Numbered from the stretch's first letter, positions 1-8,865 are shown. The stretch: DNA of 64,000 nucleotides from Paraburkholderia solisilvae (GCF_902859875.1 NZ_CADIKF010000041.1:1-64000), one strand, 5' to 3'. Notes: generated by a model not told the origin, from the letters alone. Made by a program: numbers and translations.

Positions 1-172
1 TGCTGTAATGCTGGCCCGGATCGGCCCCACAGGCGCCGAGGACCAGCAGAAGCGAGAGCGCGCCGCCGAGCCCGAGCGCGCGCAGAACGCGCGAGGCGTG
101 CCGCGGCTCGTCCGGTGTAGCGTCAACCGGCGCAGACGCCGGTACATAAGCAGGATGTCCGATGTGAGTCAT
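1..172 (-). CDS. N-terminal part of a predicted lipoprotein (cut by window edge)
   Basis: An open frame begins with ATG at 172 and runs off the left edge without a stop, giving at least 57 residues. About 32 polar, Pro/Ala-rich residues are followed by a hydrophobic stretch ending LLLVLGAC, which resembles a lipobox (Leu-Gly-Ala-Cys), so the product may be a lipid-anchored membrane or periplasmic protein. A long segment before the signal is seen in some respiratory oxidase subunits II, but nothing here proves that. There is no strong ribosome-binding site. The call rests on codon pattern and the lipobox only. Confidence 0.45.
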   Translation of the reverse strand, partial: MTHIGHPAYVPASAPVDATPDEPRHASRVLRALGLGGALSLLLVLGACGADPGQHYS

Positions 173-251
173 GTGTTTCGTAGCTGAACGACTGAACGCC
201 GGCAGAGGTAATCCGCCGGATGAGCCACCTGTGGGGGAGGTCAATGACCGG

Positions 252-1271
252 TCAGGATGCAGCCTGGGCCTGGCGATTCTGTAAGCGATATTCGGTTGGC
301 GAAACGAGCAGCCGTTTGCGGAAAATCTTCGCTAACCGGTCGCCGTTGGCCATGCCGTTGCGCCGTGCGATCTTGTCGACTGGCAGGTCGGTTTCGATCA
401 GCAGGCGGCACACCATGTCGAGGCGTGCACGTAACAGATATTCGGACGGCGTAATGCCGATTTCATCTTTAAAGCGACGCAGATAGTTGCGCTCGCTCAT
501 CGCCGCGACCTGCGCGGCATCGGCCACCGAGATGGGCCGTTCGCAGTTGTCCTTGAGCCAGCGCGCGGACGCACGGACCTTGTCCTGCACACTGGTCGCG
601 CCTGCTTCGGCCAGCATCAGGGCGAGCTTGGCGCCGGCGCCCGGCAGCAGCCGTTCGCCGACTTCGCGCGCGATGTCATGGCCGAGGTCGCACTTGACGA
701 GCATCAACGCGCTCGCCATCGACGAAAAGCACTCTTCATCGCTGTCGGCTTCGCCGACGCCGCCGAAGCCGGACCGGTCGAATTCGCCCATCAGGCCCGA
801 CGAAGCGATGGCCGGGCGCGTCATCGACGTGCCGCGCAGCGGACCGTCGGCGTAGCCGAAGCGCATCCGGCCCAGCAACGTTTCTTCGAGCGCCGCATAT
901 TGCGGGCCCTTGCCGCCGCCGATGAACAGCGCGTCGAAGTTCTGGTACTGGCGCGCATCGAAGCGCTCGGTCCAGAGATGCACCGACGATGAGCACGCCA
1001 CGCTGCCGCCGGTGGACGACAACATCTTGATCGTGTAGATCCAGTTCACCGCGCTTCCCGCGACGGCCAGCTGGTTCGCCTTGTTGAATACCTCGGCGAT
1101 GATGCTGGCGCGCAGCAGCGAAAAACCTTCGAACAGGACGATACCGATCTGGCGTGCGGGACCCCGCGTCGCCGTCCACGAGTCGAGGCTATGGGCAGAG
1201 ATCGTTTCCACTTCGTTTACGAGGCGGCGAACGATGCGGTCTGACTGGTCAAGGTGTGCAACATACGGCAT
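252..1271 (-). CDS. GlxA-like AraC-family transcriptional regulator
   Basis: This 339-residue protein has a DJ-1/PfpI-like N-terminal domain (about residues 40-200, beginning RQIGIVLFEGFSLL) and a C-terminal AraC-type double helix-turn-helix (about 235-330, with the typical end GITPSEYLLRARL and SPTEYR). This layout is that of GlxA regulators, in which an amidotransferase-like domain is thought to sense a small molecule. GAGGAAAC lies just before the ATG and supports the start. The gene points towards the window edge and has no obvious partner, so its target is unknown. The PfpI domain shows no clear catalytic nucleophile elbow, consistent with a sensory role. Confidence 0.85.
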   Translation of the reverse strand: MPYVAHLDQSDRIVRRLVNEVETISAHSLDSWTATRGPARQIGIVLFEGFSLLRASIIAEVFNKANQLAVAGSAVNWIYTIKMLSSTGGSVACSSSVHLWTERFDARQYQNFDALFIGGGKGPQYAALEETLLGRMRFGYADGPLRGTSMTRPAIASSGLMGEFDRSGFGGVGEADSDEECFSSMASALMLVKCDLGHDIAREVGERLLPGAGAKLALMLAEAGATSVQDKVRASARWLKDNCERPISVADAAQVAAMSERNYLRRFKDEIGITPSEYLLRARLDMVCRLLIETDLPVDKIARRNGMANGDRLAKIFRKRLLVSPTEYRLQNRQAQAAS

Positions 1272-1364
1272 TTGTTTCCTCAGAAACGTTGCCCCGAAAT
1301 GTCGTCAGTTTTTTATTGTTGATTGTGCTGCCTGATACATGGCGAATTCGCCGCGGCACTCAAC

Positions 1365-1742
1365 TTATTGATTAAGTGCCTTTGATTGTTCCTTGCTCGC
1401 GCTGCCGTAGGGCGCGGGTGTCAACTGCGCAGGATCGATGTCGTCAATACAACGCGCGTTGACGGCGACCATTTCCGCGCCATCGGGCATCTCGCTGTAA
1501 AAGTACGTCTCGACGCCGCAGACCGGGCAGACCTGGTGCTTGATCGCCCGCTTGTTGAACAGGTAGGCCTGGGCGCCGTCGCCGACAGCCAATTGAAAGC
1601 GCTCCGGCGGCGCGAACCAGAATATCCGGCCGCGCTTCCTGCAGTCCGAGCAGTTGCACGAGATCGTATGGTCCAGATCGAGATCTATGGTGAAGCGTAC
1701 GGCGCCACAGTCGCAGCCGCCCGCGTAGTGTTGCCATGCCAT
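1365..1742 (-). CDS. GFA/CENP-V family zinc-binding protein
   Basis: This 125-residue protein carries the zinc-ligand pattern of the glutathione-dependent formaldehyde-activating enzyme (GFA) family: GGCDCGAV near residue 9, CNCSDCRKRG near 33 and CPVCGVETY near 75. Most family members have unknown substrates, and GFA activity itself is disputed for the family, so I do not infer formaldehyde metabolism. The frame stays open to 1991, but the ATG at 1742 is preceded by a purine-rich GAGGGAGAGAGAG ribosome-binding site, and the zinc motif starts eight residues later. The gene lies 93 bp upstream of, and in the same direction as, the GlxA-like gene. Confidence 0.8.
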   Translation of the reverse strand: MAWQHYAGGCDCGAVRFTIDLDLDHTISCNCSDCRKRGRIFWFAPPERFQLAVGDGAQAYLFNKRAIKHQVCPVCGVETYFYSEMPDGAEMVAVNARCIDDIDPAQLTPAPYGSASKEQSKALNQ

Positions 1743-2504
1743 TTCTCTCTCTCCCTCATTCGCGCAAACGCTCCCCAGGTCATAGGCGGTGCGGTGGCCG
1801 GCGGATGTCGCCGCAACCTCGGCCTCGACGCTTCTACAAAACAAAACAGGGCGCCGCCCATCTTGCGGCGCGCATTGCATGCTGCTATGTCGACCTCGTG
1901 GCCGCGTTATGCAAGGCGGTGCGTGCTCGCCGCATAAGGCTTCTAAGCCATAAGGAGTATCGGGAATAACTAATTGCACACGCAACAACACGCGAATTTA
2001 CGCAATCAATTCCGAACCAAAATTTGCCACACCGAAGCCTCGCATGCCGTTCCAAATAAAAAAATCGATAATAAATCGTTAATATTTGCGTAGGAAATAT
2101 TCAAAAATTTAACTTTCCCATATAGTTGCCATACTTTAGATTGAGCAACGTTACGTTGATGTGTCAATGAGTCACGTCGACGGCGAGGCCGCTTGCCGCA
2201 TGTCGCGCCAACGGCTTCCTGTCAGCTTGCGATCGACGGCTGCAGACGGTCATCCCCGTGCTCAGGGCGGCGTGCCGAACAACTTGAGGTGAACGACTGC
2301 GCATGGATAAGGGCATTCCGAGGAAGGTGTTAGTCAGCGGGCGGACTGATGACGCTTACATTCTTGTCCAGCGATTCTTGACAACACTGCGCAACTTGCG
2401 TGCCTGCTCGCCGTGCCGCGACTGTCCAGCTTGCTGACGACGCCTTCGATGGCGGTCGCCGCGCTGGTGACCGGACTCGGCATACCCAATTCGGAGAAGG
2501 GTGC
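1743..2504. promoter_or_regulatory. Long AT-rich intergenic region upstream of the glycosyltransferase
   Basis: About 760 bases carry no convincing gene. Positions 1970-2170 are strikingly AT-rich for this genome (runs such as AAATAAAAAAATCGATAATA), and a short inverted repeat CAACG-TTA-CGTTG lies at 2146-2158. A long AT-rich leader ahead of a surface-polysaccharide gene suits a regulated promoter or a binding region for an H-NS-like protein, but no specific box was identified. The role is inferred from composition and position only. Confidence 0.4.
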
Positions 2505-3776
2505 ATGAGCGATGGGCGCATCGACACGGCCGCCTGGCGCGTGTCGCCGGGGCGCGGTGCGCGCGCGGCCATTCGCGCTGGCAAGACGGTGCGCGTCGCG
2601 ATCGTTCACGACTGGCTCGTGACCTATGCGGGCGCCGAACGCGTGCTCGAGCAGATCGTCGCGTGCTTTCCGGACGCGGACCTGTTCGCGCTCGTCGATT
2701 TTCTCGAGGACCGTTCTTTCATTCGCGGCAAACCGGTGAAGACGACCTTTATCCAAAAGTTGCCACGCGCGCGTACGAAATACCGGGCCTATCTGCCGCT
2801 GATGCCGTTCGCGATCGAGCAGTTCGATCTGTCTGCCTACGACGTCGTGATCTCGAGCAGCATCGCAGTCGCGAAGGGCGTGCTGACCGGGCCGGACCAG
2901 GTGCACATCAGCTATGTGCATTCGCCGATCCGCGCCGCGTGGGACCTGCAGCACCCGCATCTGAACGAATCGAGGCGCAAGAGCGGACTCAAGTCCGCAT
3001 TCGCGCGGCTCGTGCTGCACTATCTCCGTACCTGGGATATTCCCACCGTCAACTCGGTCGACTCATTCGTCGCCAACTCGACATCGACTGCGCGGCGCAT
3101 CTGGAAGGCGTATCAGCGCGACGCGGCCGTTATTTTTCCGCCAGTCGATGTCGAAGGCTTCGCGCTGCATACGGAGAAAGACGATTTCTATCTGGCCGCA
3201 TCGCGGCTTGTGCCGGAGCAGAAGCTCGACCTGATCGTCGACGCGTTTGCGAAGATGCCCGGGCGGCGTCTTGTTGTGATTGGCGACGGCCCGGAGCTGC
3301 GCAAGGTGCGCGCGAAGGCGACGCCGAACGTCGAGCTGATGGGGGACCAGCGCTTCCCGGTGCTGCTCGACCGGATGCGGCGCGCGAAGGCGTTCGTATT
3401 TGCCGCCCATGAGGACTTCGGCAGTTCCGTGGTCGAAGCGCAGGCGTGCGGCACGCCGGTCATCGCGTTCGGCAAGGGCGGTGCGCTCGAGACGGTACGC
3501 GATCTGTCCGATGCGCGCCCGAGCGGAATAGTATTCGGCGAGCAGACGGTGGAAGCGATTATGGCAGCCGTTGAAGATTTTGCCGCGCATGCGCAGTGCT
3601 TTACGCCCGCCGATTGCCGCGCGAATGCCGAGCGTTTCTCGGCTGCGCTGTTTCGCACGCGTTTCTTCGCACACGTGCGCGCGAGGGTTCCGGCGCTGCG
3701 AGATTCGACGCTGCCGCCGGTCGGAACGCCGCTGGCGGATGCGGCGGCGGCCTCGAAGTCCACATTGGGCTCCTGA
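2505..3776 (+). CDS. Family 4 glycosyltransferase
   Basis: This 423-residue GT-B glycosyltransferase should transfer a sugar from a nucleotide-sugar donor to a lipid-linked or polysaccharide acceptor on the cytoplasmic face of the membrane. The acceptor-side domain starts near residue 30 (VRVAIVHDWL, then the glycine/alanine loop YAGAER). The donor-side domain carries the E-x7-E motif at about 303-311 (EDFGSSVVE), followed by the typical QACGTPVIAF. The frame extends upstream, but ATG 2505 has GGAGAAGG four bases ahead. The gene stands alone behind a long AT-rich region, suggesting its own regulation. It resembles exopolysaccharide or O-antigen enzymes, but the product cannot be named from sequence. 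Confidence 0.85.
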   Translation: MSDGRIDTAAWRVSPGRGARAAIRAGKTVRVAIVHDWLVTYAGAERVLEQIVACFPDADLFALVDFLEDRSFIRGKPVKTTFIQKLPRARTKYRAYLPLMPFAIEQFDLSAYDVVISSSIAVAKGVLTGPDQVHISYVHSPIRAAWDLQHPHLNESRRKSGLKSAFARLVLHYLRTWDIPTVNSVDSFVANSTSTARRIWKAYQRDAAVIFPPVDVEGFALHTEKDDFYLAASRLVPEQKLDLIVDAFAKMPGRRLVVIGDGPELRKVRAKATPNVELMGDQRFPVLLDRMRRAKAFVFAAHEDFGSSVVEAQACGTPVIAFGKGGALETVRDLSDARPSGIVFGEQTVEAIMAAVEDFAAHAQCFTPADCRANAERFSAALFRTRFFAHVRARVPALRDSTLPPVGTPLADAAAASKSTLGS

Positions 3777-3925
3777 CCGGAAACCGGTGAACGTGAATTC
3801 GCCGTGTCATTCGTTTTTATTCGATCGTTATTCTTTATTTTTTATCTGCGCGGTATTCAGATACCGCTCGGCCGGCAATCCGGAATTCGATAACCCGAAG
3901 CGGAAATTGTCCGTTCGCTCGAACG

Positions 3926-5227
3926 TCAGAGTTGCGAATCGAGCAGCGCGACAGCGTGTTCAAGCAGTTTTTCGACGAGCGGACGGCGGCGCCAGTCGTC
4001 AAGCGTAATGCGTTTCGCGTTGCCAACGTCGCCGTCGAAAATCGCTGTCTGCCGGCGCGCAAAGTCGCGGTCGTAGATGTTGAGGTTGGCCTCGTCGTTG
4101 AGCTTGAACGAGCGGTTGTCGAAGTTCGTCGAGCCGACCGACACCAGATACTCGTCTACGATCATCAGCTTGCAGTGAAACATGGTCGGCTGATACTCGT
4201 GCATCTCGACACCCGCCGCGAGCAGGTCGCCCCAGCACGCCCGCGACGCCTCCCGCACCGTGTGGGTGTCGATGCGCTTGCCGGGCGTGATGACGCGCAC
4301 CTTGACGCCGCGCTTCGCGGCCTCGACGAGCGCGTTGATGGTCAGCTTGTCCGGCACGAAGTACGCGCTCGACAAATGGATGGATTGCGTCGCGGCGGTG
4401 ACCGCCATCAGGTACATCAGCTGCATGTCGTCGCTGCCGCCTGAAGGCGAGCTGCTGAACATGTGCGCAAAGCCGTCGCCCGCGGCGTCGATTTCCGGAA
4501 AGTATGGCGCGCCGTGCAGCACATTTCCGGTCGCCTTGACCCAGTTGTCCATGAAGACCGCCTGCATGTGCCCGACCACGGGGCCTTCGACGCGAAAATG
4601 CATGTCGCGCCAATGCTTCTCGTCCTGCGCGTGCCCGGTCCATTCGTCGGCGATGCCCACGCCGCCTGTGAAGCCGATATGTCCGTCGATCACGAGCAGC
4701 TTGCGGTGCGTGCGGTCATTCATGCGGCCGAGACCCGTCCAGTGCGGCTTGTGATACTGGATGACTTCCGCGCCGGCGTCGCGCAGCATCTTCAGATAGC
4801 GCTTGTCCATCTTCGACGAGCCGACCCAGTCGAGCAGCACATGCACCGCGATACCCGCACGCGCCTTTTCGGACAGCGCCCGCGCGATGTCTTCGCCGAC
4901 CGTGCCGGACCAGTAAATGAAGGTTTCGAAGGTGATCGTATGCTGTGCCGAGCGGATGCCGTCCAGCATCGACGGAAAGATCTCGTCGCCGTTCACGAGC
5001 GCGTCGAAGCGGTTGCCCCCGATGACCGGCGGCCCGAGCAGCAGCCCCATCGAGCGGGTGAACTGCGGATTGCCGCTTCCATACAGCCGTTCGATCTTGT
5101 GCTCGATCTTCTTTTCGCCGCTCGTCAGGTTCGCGATGACCAGCACGATGACGAGCGTTACCACGACCGTCAGGATAATCAGAGCAATCGTCGGCATGCG
5201 CGCGGGCCTCGCGTAGCGGACATACAT
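3926..5227 (-). CDS. Cardiolipin synthase-like phospholipase D family protein
   Basis: This 433-residue protein has one N-terminal membrane segment (about residues 12-33) and two phospholipase D domains. The catalytic HxKx4D motifs are HRKLLVID at 174-181 and HCKLMIVD at 351-358, the second followed by the expected GSTNFDNRS. Enzymes of this form join phosphatidylglycerol to another phospholipid at the inner membrane to make cardiolipin. The usual length is 400-500 residues. A second in-frame ATG at 5197 (MPTIALII) would put the membrane segment right at the N-terminus, and neither start has a strong ribosome-binding site. Which of the bacterial Cls types it is cannot be settled here. Confidence 0.88.
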   Translation of the reverse strand: MYVRYARPARMPTIALIILTVVVTLVIVLVIANLTSGEKKIEHKIERLYGSGNPQFTRSMGLLLGPPVIGGNRFDALVNGDEIFPSMLDGIRSAQHTITFETFIYWSGTVGEDIARALSEKARAGIAVHVLLDWVGSSKMDKRYLKMLRDAGAEVIQYHKPHWTGLGRMNDRTHRKLLVIDGHIGFTGGVGIADEWTGHAQDEKHWRDMHFRVEGPVVGHMQAVFMDNWVKATGNVLHGAPYFPEIDAAGDGFAHMFSSSPSGGSDDMQLMYLMAVTAATQSIHLSSAYFVPDKLTINALVEAAKRGVKVRVITPGKRIDTHTVREASRACWGDLLAAGVEMHEYQPTMFHCKLMIVDEYLVSVGSTNFDNRSFKLNDEANLNIYDRDFARRQTAIFDGDVGNAKRITLDDWRRRPLVEKLLEHAVALLDSQL

Positions 5228-5337
5228 CCGGATACGATAGTGTACGGGTGTTCAGGACGGCGGACGGATTAAAGCCTGTTTCGGCGCTGTGCCGGCAGCC
5301 AGCCTTGCCGGGACGGGCCTTGCTCAACCGAAATAGC

Positions 5338-5366
5338 TTGACTGGACTGTGGGCAACGCGTACTGT
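5338..5366 (+). promoter_or_regulatory. Candidate sigma-70 promoter for the cold-shock gene
   Basis: TTGACT at 5338-5343 and TACTGT at 5361-5366 are separated by 17 bases, the preferred spacing. Transcription would begin near 5373, leaving a leader of roughly 135 nucleotides ahead of the cold-shock gene. Long leaders are typical of cspA-type mRNAs. The -10 box is only a moderate match. Confidence 0.45.
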
Positions 5367-5510
5367 GGACAGTTGAAGTCTTCAAGAAGCGCGATTGCTC
5401 ATCATTGTCCGTCCCCCGCGGTATTCGTTGTCCTCTCCCTCCTTGATGCTTTTTTTCTCGCACCCGCATCCGGGCGCGAACACTCAACCGTTTTAAAAAA
5501 GGGAATTCTC

Positions 5511-5714
5511 ATGGATACCGGTACCGTCAAGTGGTTCAACGACAGCAAAGGTTTTGGTTTCATCACGCCTGACAAGGGCGGCGACGACCTGTTCGCTCAC
5601 TTCTCCGAAATTCGCGGCGATGGTTTCAAGACCCTCGCGGAAAATCAAAAAGTCAGCTACGAAACGAAGCGCGGCCCCAAGGGCCTGCAAGCATCGAACA
5701 TCACGCCGCTGTAA
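5511..5714 (+). CDS. CspA-family cold-shock protein
   Basis: This 67-residue protein is a single cold-shock (OB-fold) domain. RNP1 is KGFGFI and RNP2 is DLFAHFS, with the canonical TGTVKWFND opening. Such proteins bind single-stranded RNA and DNA and act as RNA chaperones. The ATG at 5511 follows AAAAAAGGGA. The gene has a candidate promoter with a long leader and is followed by a perfect hairpin, so it is probably its own transcript. An IF-1 paralogue follows 530 bases later on the same strand, a combination that suggests a stress-translation group. Confidence 0.95.
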   Translation: MDTGTVKWFNDSKGFGFITPDKGGDDLFAHFSEIRGDGFKTLAENQKVSYETKRGPKGLQASNITPL

Positions 5715-5722
5715 GCCGTGTT

Positions 5723-5754
5723 AGCGTCGGGTCCCGTTCGCGGGACCCGACGCT
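5723..5754 (+). terminator. Hairpin terminator after the cold-shock gene
   Basis: AGCGTCGGGTCCCG and CGGGACCCGACGCT form a perfect 14-bp stem closed by TTCG, starting nine bases after the cold-shock stop codon. No T-run follows, so it may act as a stabilising 3' hairpin or a Rho-assisted terminator rather than a classical intrinsic terminator. Confidence 0.7.
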
Positions 5755-5938
5755 GTACCGTGCAGCACTTGCCTCGGTTGCGCTCCCCGTTGGTCCGCCG
5801 TTGGTTCAGTTGGTTCTCCGGTGGGTCCATCGCGGTGGCTGTTTCGCTTCCGGACGTCCGGTGCTCATCTACGCGAACGTCCAGTCACACGATCCATCTA
5901 TCGCGTTTTTCACGCGCGCGATGCACAAGGAGGCCGCC

Positions 5939-6076
5939 ATGGCCAAGGGTCAATTGCGCAGCAACAAGGAAGCGAAGAAACCCAAGCAGGCGAAGGCAAA
6001 GCCGACTCCCGGCGTAGCCTTGAACTGGGCGTCACCGAAGGCGCCGCTACCTGCCAAATCGGGCGAAAAGAAGTAA
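5939..6076 (+). CDS. Small basic protein of unknown function
   Basis: This 45-residue, lysine-rich protein begins MAKGQLRSNKEAKKPKQ. A near-perfect AAGGAGG lies six bases before the ATG at 5939, strong evidence that it is translated. Similar short proteins with an MAKGQ-RSN start occur in other proteobacteria as far as I recall, but I know of no assigned function. The basic, disordered-looking composition suggests nucleic-acid or ribosome association. Its place between a cold-shock protein and an IF-1 paralogue fits that idea but does not prove it. Confidence 0.75.
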   Translation: MAKGQLRSNKEAKKPKQAKAKPTPGVALNWASPKAPLPAKSGEKK

Positions 6077-6244
6077 ACCCCCGAGACCTGATAGCGAACC
6101 GGGCGAATTGCCCGAATCGTGCAGACGACGCGCGCGTCACTTTTTTGTCGCGCGTTCGACATTGGGTCGTGATGCCAGCCTAACCCTTGCAGAGATCGGC
6201 ATCCCGGTTTCTGGCGAGGTCAATCATTTTGTGGAGGAACCGGT

Positions 6245-6511
6245 TTGGCAAAAGAAGAATTGCTGGAATTAGACGGCGTTGTGGACGAGGTGCTGCCGGA
6301 CAGCCGTTACCGCGTCACTTTGGAAAACGGCGCAGTCGTCGGTGCGTACGCATCGGGCCGCATGCGCAAGAACCATATTCGCATTCTCGCGGGCGACCGC
6401 GTCACGCTGGAGTTGTCGGTCTACGATTTGACGAAAGGCCGCATCAACTTCCGGCACAAGGACGAGCGCGCACCGGCGCGTCCTGCCCGAAATGGATTTA
6501 CCCGCCGCTGA
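6245..6511 (+). CDS. infA: Translation initiation factor IF-1 (probable second copy)
   Basis: This 88-residue protein is an S1/OB-fold IF-1. It opens AKEELLELDGVVDEVLPDSR and includes the conserved GAVVGAYASGRMRKNHIRIL and GDRVTLELSVYDLTKGRI. IF-1 occupies the ribosomal A site during initiation. Translation starts at a TTG (6245) preceded by GGAGG, and the protein carries a basic tail beyond the usual 72 residues. In Burkholderiales one infA normally sits in the ribosomal-protein operon. This isolated, extended copy beside a cold-shock gene is therefore probably a paralogue. Confidence 0.92.
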   Translation: MAKEELLELDGVVDEVLPDSRYRVTLENGAVVGAYASGRMRKNHIRILAGDRVTLELSVYDLTKGRINFRHKDERAPARPARNGFTRR

Positions 6512-6729
6512 CCTGCAGGAAAAGGGATCCGGCCGAGCGGCCAGATTCCCGATTGTGGGTTTCCGATAGCGGGTTCCCGATAGCGGGATGAGTTTTCCAC
6601 AGCGGGCAAGCATCAACACGACGTATATGGACCACGAATCATCGCTCCGGGCCAACGACGCAACTGTCGGTGCGCCTCGCGCGAGGGTCCGTTGCCTGTG
6701 CACGGGCCGATGCCCGAAAGCCAGGTAAA

Positions 6730-6820
6730 GGGGCGAAAACTGCGGGGGCGAAAACTGCGGGGGCGAAAACTGCGGGGGCGAAAACTGCGGGAGCGAAAAC
6801 TGCGGGAGCGAACTGCGGGC
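6730..6820. repeat. Tandem repeat, 15-bp period, about six copies
   Basis: GCGAAAACTGCGG recurs at 6733, 6748, 6763, 6778 and 6793, and a two-base-shorter form (GCGAACTGCGG) occurs at 6808. The first four copies are nearly identical. The array ends about 18 bases beyond the stop codon of the PhzF-like gene and lies in the otherwise empty 330-base stretch after infA. Copy number is likely to vary between strains. Confidence 0.9.
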
Positions 6821-6837
6821 GCGAGCCGCGTGGCCCG

Positions 6838-7713
6838 TTAGAGCCTCAGCGAGCCCTCGGCGCAAGTGACGCAGGAACCGCCGACGCGTACATTCCCGCT
6901 CGCATCCACGTTCACCTTGATTCGTCCATCCCTACCGACACGGCGTCCCTGCGTCGCCACATAGTTTCCGCCGCCAACTGGCATCAGCCCGCGTTCCCAC
7001 TGGAACGCCGCGATGCTGCCATTGCCGCTTCCACAGACGGGATCTTCGTCCACGCCGGATGACGGTGCGAAGCTACGCACCTCGATCGCCGCATCCGCGC
7101 GCTCGTGAGTACCGAAGACGGTCAGCCCCGTGACGCCGAGCCGGCGCTCGAAGGCCGCCAACCTCGCGAGGTCCGGCCGCAGATCGAGTACGGACGCCGC
7201 ATCGTTCATCTGCGCGATGACCCAGATGACGCCGACATTCACGATGGCGGGCGCGGTCTTGATGTCGACTTTGCAGCCGAGAATGAGCTCGAGATCCGCA
7301 ATATCCGCCGCGTGCAGCGGTTCGATTCTGGCGGGAGGGAGCCTGAAGGCCAGTTGTCGCTCGCCGCTGTGCTCTTCGATGGTCAACTCAACGAGGCCGA
7401 CGCCGCATTGTTGAATCAATTGCCCGCCGGGCCGAGCCGTTACACGACCTGCTTCCAGAATGGCATGAGCACTGCCGAGTGTCGGATGCCCGGCAAAGGG
7501 GATCTCATTGCGTGGAGTGAAGATCCGCAACCCGTAGTCAGCCTCGTCTACAGTCGGCGGAAGGACGAATGTCGTTTCGGATAGATTGGTCCAGCGCGCG
7601 ATGGCTTGCATTTCGTCCGTGGATAGACCCTGTGCGTCGAGCACCACGGCTACTGGATTGCCCAGAAGCGGTCGCGAGGTAAATACGTCAACCACTTTAT
7701 ATGATCGGTTCAT
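6838..7713 (-). CDS. PhzF-family isomerase/epimerase-like protein
   Basis: This 291-residue protein has the two-lobed PhzF fold signature: YKVVDVFTSRPLLGNPVAVV at the N-terminus, LSETTFVLPP near residue 48 with the probable catalytic glutamate, and the later DPVCGSGNGSIAAF motif. Most family members act on unknown substrates; PhzF itself isomerises a phenazine precursor. There is no phenazine operon here, so phenazine synthesis is unlikely. A GTG at 7725 is also in frame, but AAGGTGG sits eight bases before the ATG at 7713, which I prefer. Confidence 0.85.
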   Translation of the reverse strand: MNRSYKVVDVFTSRPLLGNPVAVVLDAQGLSTDEMQAIARWTNLSETTFVLPPTVDEADYGLRIFTPRNEIPFAGHPTLGSAHAILEAGRVTARPGGQLIQQCGVGLVELTIEEHSGERQLAFRLPPARIEPLHAADIADLELILGCKVDIKTAPAIVNVGVIWVIAQMNDAASVLDLRPDLARLAAFERRLGVTGLTVFGTHERADAAIEVRSFAPSSGVDEDPVCGSGNGSIAAFQWERGLMPVGGGNYVATQGRRVGRDGRIKVNVDASGNVRVGGSCVTCAEGSLRL

Positions 7714-7770
7714 ACGCTTATCCACCTTGGATGGATGGGTTTCATACGTGCGTCGCGCTACCGCTTGCCG

Positions 7771-8250
7771 CTATTCATTCGTCTCGCGACGCGCCGTGCC
7801 GTGACGTGCGAGGAATCGATCGAGCTGGCCGGCAAAGGCCTTGCTGTCGCGCGTACTGAACGGGGCCGGTCCGCCGGTATCGATGCCTGCACTGCGCAGC
7901 TGATCCGATACGTCGCGCATGGTCAGGCGTTCCTGAATGTTTTCGCGGGTGAACCAGTTTCCGCGCGGATCGAGCGCATGTGCGGCTTTATCGAGTACCG
8001 CGGCGGCGAGCGGTATGTCTGCGGTAATCACCAGGTCGCCGGAGGTGACCAGTTCGACGATACGGGCATCGGCTGCGTCGAAACCGGCCGGCACCTGAAT
8101 GGATTTGATAAAGGGGGACGGCGGCGTACGCAAATACTGGTTCGCAACCAGTGTCACCGTCATTCTGGTACGTTGCGCAGCCCGAAATAACATGTCTTTG
8201 ATGACAGCGGGACAAGCGTCGGCATCGACGAACACTTGCATGAAGGCCAT
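7771..8250 (-). CDS. YaiI/YqxD (UPF0178) family protein
   Basis: This 159-residue protein matches the UPF0178/DUF188 family. It opens with QVFVDADACPAVIKD and contains DLVITADIPLA and LDPRGNWFTRENI, all hallmarks of E. coli YaiI-like proteins. The fold is PIN-like with conserved acidic residues, so a nuclease activity has been suggested for the family, but the cellular role is unknown. An internal ATG at 8241 (MQVFVDAD) is an equally plausible start. The gene lies 57 bp upstream of the PhzF-like gene on the same strand. Confidence 0.88.
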   Translation of the reverse strand: MAFMQVFVDADACPAVIKDMLFRAAQRTRMTVTLVANQYLRTPPSPFIKSIQVPAGFDAADARIVELVTSGDLVITADIPLAAAVLDKAAHALDPRGNWFTRENIQERLTMRDVSDQLRSAGIDTGGPAPFSTRDSKAFAGQLDRFLARHGTARRETNE

Positions 8251-8385
8251 TCCGGTTCGTTAAAAGCCGATCATATCTCAAGGGCGGCGACGGTGTTCCG
8301 GTGCGGCGGAAGAGCGATGTCCGCAGTGCGTTGACCGATGCCGACGGCGCGGCAGATCACCTGTGCACCGGCCCGATTGCGAATA

Positions 8386-8865
8386 TCAGCCCCGCCGAGC
8401 CGCCTCGATCGAAGCTATGTCGATTTTTCCCATTTCCATCATGGCATCGAACGCGCGCTTTGCGGCCGCCCGATCAGGATCGGCGATCGCTTCCATCAGG
8501 ACGCGTGGCGTGATCTGCCAGGACAGTCCCCATTTGTCCTTGCACCAGCCGCACGCGCTTTCCTCGCCTCCGTTTCCGACAATCGCGTTCCACAAGCGGT
8601 CCGTTTCAGCCTGGTCATCCGTTGCGACCTGGAACGAAAAGGACTCGTTGTGCCTGAATTCCGGGCCTCCATTCAGGCCGAGGCAAGGGATGCCCATCAC
8701 GGTGAACTCGACCGTCAGGACATCGCCGTGCTTGCCCGCAGGGTAGTCGCCTGGCGCGCGAAGGACAGCGCCCACGGCGCTGTCCGGGAAAGTGGCCGCG
8801 TAGAACTGCGCGGCGTCCAGCGCGGCGCCGTTGTACCAGAGACAAATCGTGTTCTTGCTGACCAT
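8386..8865 (-). CDS. VOC-superfamily protein (PhnB-like)
   Basis: This 159-residue protein has the vicinal-oxygen-chelate fold pattern of the PhnB/3-demethylubiquinone methyltransferase-like group: ICLWYNGAALDAAQFYAATF, then GIPCLGLNGGPEF, CGWCKDKWGLSWQITP and the closing MMEMGKIDI. No catalytic reaction is established for most members. The frame is open to 8961, but the ATG at 8865 has AGGAG at the right distance and begins where family members begin. It stands alone. Confidence 0.85.
   Translation of the reverse strand: MVSKNTICLWYNGAALDAAQFYAATFPDSAVGAVLRAPGDYPAGKHGDVLTVEFTVMGIPCLGLNGGPEFRHNESFSFQVATDDQAETDRLWNAIVGNGGEESACGWCKDKWGLSWQITPRVLMEAIADPDRAAAKRAFDAMMEMGKIDIASIEAARRG

Noticed and set aside
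1365..1742. Link between the GFA-family protein and formaldehyde metabolism in the C1 block
   Set aside because: Family activity on formaldehyde is doubtful, and the gene is 46 kb away from the C1 cluster.
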